DNA from: CAYZEZ01 sp964477295
Lineage (GTDB): Bacteria; Bacteroidota; Bacteroidia; Bacteroidales; SM23-62
Length of the DNA stretch: 12,378 bases
Assembly (NCBI GenBank): GCA_964477295.1
Contig: CAYZEZ010000134.1
Location: forward strand, 1-12,378
Direction: 5' to 3'
In this document: positions 7,365 through 12,378 of the stretch, piece by piece
How positions within the stretch are numbered: the stretch's first letter is position 1
How the letters are laid out: each line of letters starts with the position of its first letter
Position numbers and translations under genes: made by a program
The notes under the pieces: generated by a model
Databases searched by the model: none
What the model was told of the DNA's origin: nothing
Seen by the model: the letters and a program-made list of their open reading frames with translations, nothing else

Positions 7365-8744
7365 ATGAAAACAACCACACTATCACTTATTGCCCTTATG
7401 CTGGCAATTACTGTTTTCTCACAGGATTATTCTGCCTTGTATAAACTGGACGAGATGATATTCTCACCAGAATGCTCAGAATGGGAACAAATCTACCTGA
7501 AGACTTCTTTTACATATGATCAGAAAGGCAACCTGGTAATGCAAACAAATTATGAGTCGGATGATGGCTCAGATTGGTCAATAAACATGACAAAGCACAG
7601 ATACGAATTCACTTATGATGAACACGGCAACCTAACCTCCGAGGTTGAATCTGAGCCTGAAGACGTTACAATGGAAGAATTTAAGTGGGAACAAGGAGAA
7701 AAAGCTGTCTTCACATATAATGAGAATGGAGAATTAGCTTCTTATAGCGAGTACTATCCTGAATATAATTACACTACTGAATCCTACCAGTACACCCCTT
7801 CTTTAATTGCCAATCTTACTTATAAAAATGATGGAAGTACTATTGATTATGATTTGAATTCTTATTGGGATGCCCGGGAAAAAGCCTGGCTAATTACCGG
7901 CAATCATTACCTTGTCCTGGATGAGCAAGGAAGAATCATTGAGAAAGTTGAAATAGAATCTAAGGGTGATCCGGAAGCCGAGACCTCCACCAAAGAAATG
8001 ACATCATACAACGATGCGGGGGCAATCATTTCAACAGAGGTATGGATAAAATTCAAACCAGCCGGAGAGTGGAAAATAATAGGAAAAACAGAATACACCT
8101 ATGATGAAATGGATAACCTTTTATCAGCTGAGACTAAATATATCCATCCTGAAACCGGAGAAATAACAGAAACAGAAATACAAGAAAAATATGATTATCA
8201 ATACGATGATAAAGGGCGAATGATCGTAAAAACTGTTTTTGGCCCACCCTATGGCGGTTATGATTGGATTGAAAGGGAAAAACAACATTATGCATACGAT
8301 GATAAAGGACTGATTGCATCCATCTCATACTTCAGGCTTGCTACTTTCTATTTTGCCGGTGAAGAGGATGTAGATTCACTTGTAATCACTGATCTGGACG
8401 AATTTCAATACGATGATCAAGGTAATAAAACTGAGAAAATCACAACACAGTGGGATGAATATGATAACAGCCTGACAGGGAAGACCAGAACACTTTATAC
8501 CTATGATTATGGCATGAATAGAAACCAATTCAGAAAGCCAATTGAAACCATAGTTATACCTGATATTTATTTAACCATAGACCTTTACAGGGATTTACTG
8601 GAAAACTTGCTGTTTGATGACAGGATCCTGGTTGAAGAAATTACATTTATGGAATTTGAAGAATTTGAAAACGAACAGGGAGAGACAGAAACCAACTGGT
8701 TAAATCCGTGCATAACAAAGTACAACTATTCAAAAATTGAATAA
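7365..8744 (+). CDS. secreted YD-repeat protein without sorting domain
   Basis: Exported protein of 459 aa. Residues 1-19 are a signal peptide leaving Gln20. The rest is acidic and rich in Tyr, Glu, Asp and Lys, with about nine YD/RHS-type motifs spaced irregularly: TYDQKGNL, TYDEHGNL, TYNENGEL, VLDEQGRI, SYNDAGAI, TYDEMDNL, QYDDKGRM, AYDDKGLI, QYDDQGNK, and a degenerate TYDYGMNR. Between the motifs are Trp- and Glu-rich beta-strand-like stretches. YD motifs generally build beta-rich shells or fibres that bind carbohydrate. This protein is far too short for an RHS toxin cocoon and has no toxin tail. Similar Bacteroidota proteins often end in a T9SS sorting domain; this one stops after KYNYSKIE. 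It lies 28 bp behind a T9SS cargo gene and may share its transcript. Function unknown; periplasmic or surface location inferred. Confidence 0.9.
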   Translation: MKTTTLSLIALMLAITVFSQDYSALYKLDEMIFSPECSEWEQIYLKTSFTYDQKGNLVMQTNYESDDGSDWSINMTKHRYEFTYDEHGNLTSEVESEPEDVTMEEFKWEQGEKAVFTYNENGELASYSEYYPEYNYTTESYQYTPSLIANLTYKNDGSTIDYDLNSYWDAREKAWLITGNHYLVLDEQGRIIEKVEIESKGDPEAETSTKEMTSYNDAGAIISTEVWIKFKPAGEWKIIGKTEYTYDEMDNLLSAETKYIHPETGEITETEIQEKYDYQYDDKGRMIVKTVFGPPYGGYDWIEREKQHYAYDDKGLIASISYFRLATFYFAGEEDVDSLVITDLDEFQYDDQGNKTEKITTQWDEYDNSLTGKTRTLYTYDYGMNRNQFRKPIETIVIPDIYLTIDLYRDLLENLLFDDRILVEEITFMEFEEFENEQGETETNWLNPCITKYNYSKIE

Positions 8745-8760
8745 CCTCCTCAACCCATTA

Positions 8761-11190
8761 TTATTCATATCTCAGCGATTCTGCCGGATTCTTATTTACA
8801 GCAGATACTGAATGATACAGGGTGGTTACCAGACCGATCAATACTGCAATCAGGTATGCTGAGAGGAATACGTACCAGCTCAGGGTGATCTTATAAGCAA
8901 AATCCTGAAGCCAGTCCCGCATAAATAACCATGATGCAGGGATGGCCAACAAGGCAGAGAGGGTAATAAGCACAAGGATCTGCTTCGACAGGAGCCCGAT
9001 CAGGCTGAATCCGGTTGACCCCATAACCCTGCGAATACCAATCTCTTTTCTCCTCTGCTCTGCCACAAAAGCCGATAAGCCAAACAATCCCAGTGAAGCA
9101 ATAAAAACTGCCAATATGCTGAACAGCAAAAACATATTGCCTGTTCGCTGTTCTTCTCCGTACATATCATTGTACCATTCATCAAGGAAATAATAGGTCA
9201 TTGGGCCAGGACTCATTTCACTCCAGATTTTTTCAATCTCTTGAATTGTCCCGGATAAATTTTCAGTACTCAACCGCAGGGAAAATATTTCTCCAGTATG
9301 CCATCTGGTAGGCCATAATAAAAAAGTATATGGCCGTATATCATTGTGCAGCGATTCAAAATGAAAATCCTTTACCACTCCAATCACCTTAAAACTTTCA
9401 AATGGTTTTAATCCGGGAATCTCCGGGCTGATTATCCGCAGGCTCAATGGATCAGACAGGTTAAATGTCTTTAACGTCGCCTCGTTTACAAGCATGGTAT
9501 TGCTATCGGCCCCAAATGCCTCTGAAAAATACCTGCCATCTATCAATTCGAATCCATACGTTTCAAGAAAATCATAATCAGTATAATTGGTTTCTAAAAG
9601 ATAGGTTTGCTCTCTCAGATCACCCTCAATTTTATATCCCGTTGTGCTTGATGACTCTCCGGGTATCGAAGACGACATGGTCATCTTTTTAACCCCGGGT
9701 AACTGTAATACCCGCTCTTTGAAAACGGCATACTTATCCCCAAGGTCCCATCCATTTGGCAAAATAAGTAACTGTTCCTTGTTGAAGCCCAATTCTTTAT
9801 TCTGAACAAATTTAATCTGCCTGTAGATAAATAACGTGCCTGTGATAATGAATATAGAGATCAGGAACTGAATAAAGACAAGCATATTCCGGAAATTAAC
9901 TTTCCCCATCCTGATCTTTAAGGTCCTGTTAATGATGGAAACCGGATTAAAGGAGGATAAATAGAATGCCGGGTAACTGCCGGCCAGGATCCCTATCAAT
10001 ATAGTAAATAATAATATAGCAGGGAGATAAAACCATTTCTCTGCAAAATCAGCACTCAGATTCAATTGTATCATGTTATTAAATGGCTGCAAAAGGAGTT
10101 CGACAAGAAGCAAGGCTATAGCCAGTGAAACCAGGGTAAGCATCACCGATTCAGCAAGAAACTGCCTGATAATAAGCGATCTGGCAGCACCTACTACCTT
10201 CCTGATGCCAACTTCCTGCGACCTGGTCTGCGACTGTGCCGTGGCCAGGTTCATAAAATTGATCACTGCAATGATCAAAATAAATAAGGCTACCAGTGAA
10301 AATACATAAATGTAGCTCCGGTTATGACCTGGTTTCAAAGGTCTTTCAAATTCGGTATTGAAATGTATTTCCGGAACCGGCTCGAGATACATCCCGTAAG
10401 AATTTCCCTGTTCTGCAAATTGATCCATCGTAATACCCATATAATCAGCAAACTCAGGCCCGATTTTACCCATTACAAAATCACCCAATTTTTGTTCAAG
10501 CGTATGTTTGTCTGTTCCCGGCTCCAGGAGCAGGTAAGTATTCAGGAAATGGCTTAACCATATCTCCTGTTTAATCCTGTCATAGGAATAGATAGACACC
10601 AGCATCACAAAATTAAAATGGGTTTGATGGGGGATGTCAGGCATGATACCGGTCACCCTGTAGAGTTCAGGATCATCACCTATTTTTATTGACTTGCCCA
10701 TCGGGTCCTCCGCCCCAAAATATTTTTGAACAAGGGATTCTGTCAGAACAACAGTATAGGGTTCATTCAGGGCCGTCCCCGGATCACCCCTCGACAAAGG
10801 GAAAGTGAACATGGAAAGAAAACCTGAATCAACCAGGTAAATATTATCTTCAATAAAAGAAACTTCATCAATAAAAACCTGGGCATCATCCCAAACATAC
10901 AACCTGGAAAAATCCTTAACTTCCGGAAACTCATCACGAAATGCAGGACCGGTTGGGGGTGCCGTTTCAGAAACCAGGAGGTCCATTTCCCCTATCTTTC
11001 CTTTTACGTAAATCCTGTAAAGATCACCTGCATTTTCATGAAACCTGTCATAGCTCAATTCATCTTTAATGTATAACAGGATAAAGATGCAGCAGGTAAG
11101 TCCAATCGCTAAACCAAGTACATTGATCAGGGTATGAAATTTATGCCTCCGGAAACTTCTGATGGCTGAAAGCAGGTAGTGGCTGAGCAT
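8761..11190 (-). CDS. MacB/FtsX-family ABC transporter permease
   Basis: Inner-membrane permease subunit of 809 aa, the usual size for Bacteroidota MacB/FtsX-type permeases. About eight helices are visible: near residues 20-42, then, after a periplasmic MacB core domain, 290-312, 343-367, 386-410 and 434-455; a second periplasmic domain follows, then 686-708, 735-757 and 769-790. The family's cytoplasmic coupling motif occurs twice: RSQEVGIRKVVGA (about 327) and RRKEIGIRRVMGS (about 712). The end, NPAESLRYE, is the typical family C terminus. Such duplicated permeases work with a MacB/LolD-like ATPase to move envelope substrates by mechanotransmission; no ATPase lies in the window, so the substrate is unknown. 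Its stop lies 16 bp from the stop of the convergent YD-repeat gene. No terminator is visible between them. Confidence 0.93.
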   Translation of the reverse strand: MLSHYLLSAIRSFRRHKFHTLINVLGLAIGLTCCIFILLYIKDELSYDRFHENAGDLYRIYVKGKIGEMDLLVSETAPPTGPAFRDEFPEVKDFSRLYVWDDAQVFIDEVSFIEDNIYLVDSGFLSMFTFPLSRGDPGTALNEPYTVVLTESLVQKYFGAEDPMGKSIKIGDDPELYRVTGIMPDIPHQTHFNFVMLVSIYSYDRIKQEIWLSHFLNTYLLLEPGTDKHTLEQKLGDFVMGKIGPEFADYMGITMDQFAEQGNSYGMYLEPVPEIHFNTEFERPLKPGHNRSYIYVFSLVALFILIIAVINFMNLATAQSQTRSQEVGIRKVVGAARSLIIRQFLAESVMLTLVSLAIALLLVELLLQPFNNMIQLNLSADFAEKWFYLPAILLFTILIGILAGSYPAFYLSSFNPVSIINRTLKIRMGKVNFRNMLVFIQFLISIFIITGTLFIYRQIKFVQNKELGFNKEQLLILPNGWDLGDKYAVFKERVLQLPGVKKMTMSSSIPGESSSTTGYKIEGDLREQTYLLETNYTDYDFLETYGFELIDGRYFSEAFGADSNTMLVNEATLKTFNLSDPLSLRIISPEIPGLKPFESFKVIGVVKDFHFESLHNDIRPYTFLLWPTRWHTGEIFSLRLSTENLSGTIQEIEKIWSEMSPGPMTYYFLDEWYNDMYGEEQRTGNMFLLFSILAVFIASLGLFGLSAFVAEQRRKEIGIRRVMGSTGFSLIGLLSKQILVLITLSALLAIPASWLFMRDWLQDFAYKITLSWYVFLSAYLIAVLIGLVTTLYHSVSAVNKNPAESLRYE

Positions 11191-11213
11191 TATCAGAGCT
11201 TTATATTATGACG

Positions 11214-11247
11214 CAAAAATAGGATTGAAGTTACAATATATAACAAA
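11214..11247 (-). promoter_or_regulatory. promoter-like pair for the permease gene
   Basis: On the minus strand, TTTG (11247-11244) is followed after 22 nt by TATTTTTG (11221-11214), an exact match to TAnnTTTG. The spacing is slightly longer than the usual 19-21. The predicted start near 11207 leaves a leader of about 17 nt before the ATG at 11190. Confidence 0.5.
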
Positions 11248-11269
11248 TCGACTTATCTGTATAAAATAC

Positions 11270-11300
11270 TTGACTCCATTCCAAATTATTTTTAACTTTA
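11270..11300 (+). promoter_or_regulatory. promoter-like pair for the GT-like lipoprotein gene
   Basis: TTG (11270-11272), 20 nt of spacer, then TAACTTTA (11293-11300) fits the Bacteroidota vegetative promoter pattern well. Transcription would begin near 11307, about 20 nt before the ATG at 11328. The element lies back to back with the promoter-like pair for the permease gene in the same 137-bp gap. Confidence 0.55.
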
Positions 11301-11327
11301 TTCTACAAGTATCAAGAGTAGAAAATC

Positions 11328-12335
11328 ATGACAAAATTTTGGTTTACCGGCCTTTTGCTGGCCGTTGTCATTAGTATTACAGGCTGCCGGACCCGTAAAA
11401 CGAACAATCCTTCGGTCATTTTTTACAGCTATGCCGAAAACCCGGTGCAGCTTGAAAATGTGATCCCCCTTGTTAAAAGCCTCCGCGAGTTCGGAGGCAA
11501 GTACAGGAATTCCACTATATGGCTTTATCTGCCGCAGGAGCTGATGGATTCAGATTCAAATGTTGTCCGGCAACTTAACGGACTGAATGTTTTATCCAAA
11601 TCCATTGAGATCCCGGAACAGGCTGCCTGGTATTTTTTATCTGGAAAAGTGATCGCTGCAGCCAGGGCTGAAGCCGATGCAGAGGGACTGTCAGGCATCC
11701 TGGTCTTCCTGAATCACGATACGGTCATCCTGCAGGAACCGGGTGAATTCAGCCTGCCCCCCGGTAAAATCTTCGGCTACCGGCCGGTGATGCATAAAAA
11801 CATTGGATTGCTCTATTCCGAACCACTTGATTCTTTCTGGATGCAAATCTACCAGGCAAATTCCATAGACGAGAATACACTTTTCCCCATGGTTACTCCA
11901 GCCGATCTCGATACTATCCGCCCCTATTTCAATGCCGGGTTGCTGGTAGTGCGCCCTGAAGAAAGAATTCTCAGGAACTGGGAAAAATACTTTAACCAGC
12001 TTAGCCGTGATACCCTGATCCGGTCGATGTGTGAAAAGGATTTCTACAAGAGACTATTCCTACACCAGACTGCCCTGACTGCTGCCGTCCTGAACCATCT
12101 GGATCCCGAAGAGTTATACCTTTTCTCCGACAGAACAAATTATCCCGTCTTTTTCAAAGAAATGTTTGGCTCGAAAAGGGAATTTATCGATATCTCCGAC
12201 GCTATTACCATCCGTCATGAATCCTATTTCCGGGACCCGGACCCTGAATGGCAGAGCAAATTAAAAGGTCCCGCCGACAGAATTGAATGGATAAAGGAGA
12301 ATTTGATAATAAAAACAGAAGTTCCTGTAGAATAG
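11328..12335 (+). CDS. lipoprotein with GT-A (GT8-like) glycosyltransferase fold
   Basis: Predicted lipoprotein of 335 aa. The signal sequence ends in a lipobox, SITGC, with Cys20 as the lipidated residue. The next residues (RTRKTNN) are basic, not the acidic surface-export signal known in some Bacteroidota, so a periplasm-facing location is inferred. The rest resembles GT-A-fold sugar transferases, nearest family 8: an N-terminal strand IFYSYAENP with a following helix VIPLVKSLREFGG, LVFLNHDTVIL (about 126-136) where GT8 enzymes carry the metal-binding DxD, PYFNAGLLVVRPE (about 199-211) matching the family's FNAG motif, and HQTALTAAVL where family members have DQ..L. The DxD is altered to NHD, so activity is uncertain. 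It has its own promoter-like element and is divergent from the permease gene. The assignment rests on motif recognition only. Confidence 0.88.
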   Translation: MTKFWFTGLLLAVVISITGCRTRKTNNPSVIFYSYAENPVQLENVIPLVKSLREFGGKYRNSTIWLYLPQELMDSDSNVVRQLNGLNVLSKSIEIPEQAAWYFLSGKVIAAARAEADAEGLSGILVFLNHDTVILQEPGEFSLPPGKIFGYRPVMHKNIGLLYSEPLDSFWMQIYQANSIDENTLFPMVTPADLDTIRPYFNAGLLVVRPEERILRNWEKYFNQLSRDTLIRSMCEKDFYKRLFLHQTALTAAVLNHLDPEELYLFSDRTNYPVFFKEMFGSKREFIDISDAITIRHESYFRDPDPEWQSKLKGPADRIEWIKENLIIKTEVPVE

Positions 12336-12337
12336 TC

Positions 12338-12358
12338 ATCCTGAATTCATTTCAGGAT
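12338..12358. repeat. REP-like palindrome / possible terminator
   Basis: ATCCTGAA (12338-12345) and TTCAGGAT (12351-12358) form a perfect 8-bp stem with a 5-nt loop, starting 3 nt after the stop codon of the lipoprotein gene. There is no U-tract. The context GTCATCCTGAA...TTCAGGATCT resembles short palindromes repeated many times in intergenic regions of Bacteroidota genomes; this is recalled and was not searched. It may act in 3'-end formation. Confidence 0.5.
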
Positions 12359-12378
12359 CTGATTCAATTTCAAGGAGA

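Noticed and set aside
7365..8744. RHS/YD polymorphic toxin
   Set aside because: Only about nine irregular YD motifs in 459 residues, no RHS core box, no C-terminal toxin domain and no immunity gene downstream.
8745..8760. Terminator between the convergent YD-repeat and permease genes
   Set aside because: Only 16 bp are available, and neither a hairpin nor a T-tract is visible there or just inside the flanking stops.

Overview
The window reads as a chromosomal segment from a Bacteroidota bacterium, probably an environmental Bacteroidales/Marinilabiliales-like lineage. The reasons are two large secreted proteins ending in type IX secretion (T9SS) sorting domains, signal peptides that leave glutamine as the first mature residue, promoter-like boxes of the Bacteroidota type (TTG about 20 nt upstream of TAnnTTT), starts without Shine-Dalgarno sequences, and a MacB/FtsX permease of the kind common in this phylum. 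I see no rRNA, tRNA, CRISPR array, insertion sequence or phage gene.

Layout. Positions 1-161 hold a perfect hairpin and a possible 34-residue ORF with a CxxCH motif, both just downstream of the first large gene. Positions 162-3104 (minus) encode a 980-residue T9SS cargo protein: seven-bladed propeller, PKD/SprB-like domain, fibronectin-like pair, three cadherin-like repeats, sorting domain. A 329-bp AT-rich gap (3105-3433) separates it from a divergent relative at 3434-7336 (plus): seven FG-GAP blades, several Ig/FN3-like segments, the same PKD-like plus fibronectin-like module, sorting domain. Close behind is 7365-8744 (plus), a secreted acidic protein with YD-type repeats but no sorting domain. 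It converges, with 16 bp between stops, on 8761-11190 (minus), an eight-helix MacB/FtsX-type ABC permease without an ATPase gene in the window. A 137-bp gap with back-to-back promoter-like elements leads to 11328-12335 (plus), a lipoprotein resembling GT-A-fold (GT8-like) glycosyltransferases. The window ends in a short palindrome that resembles a dispersed REP-type repeat.

How the genes relate. The three genes from 162 to 8744 form a cell-envelope/secretome cluster. The two large proteins share a homologous C-terminal half of about 250 residues carrying five matching cysteines, while their N-terminal propellers belong to unrelated repeat families. This looks like a 'swapped head' arrangement on a common T9SS delivery module. 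The permease and the glycosyltransferase-like lipoprotein are also envelope proteins, but nothing in the sequence ties them functionally to the secreted trio. I found no convincing new multi-gene system. The most worthwhile items are the propeller-swapped pair, the lipidated glycosyltransferase-like protein and the small CxxCH ORF.
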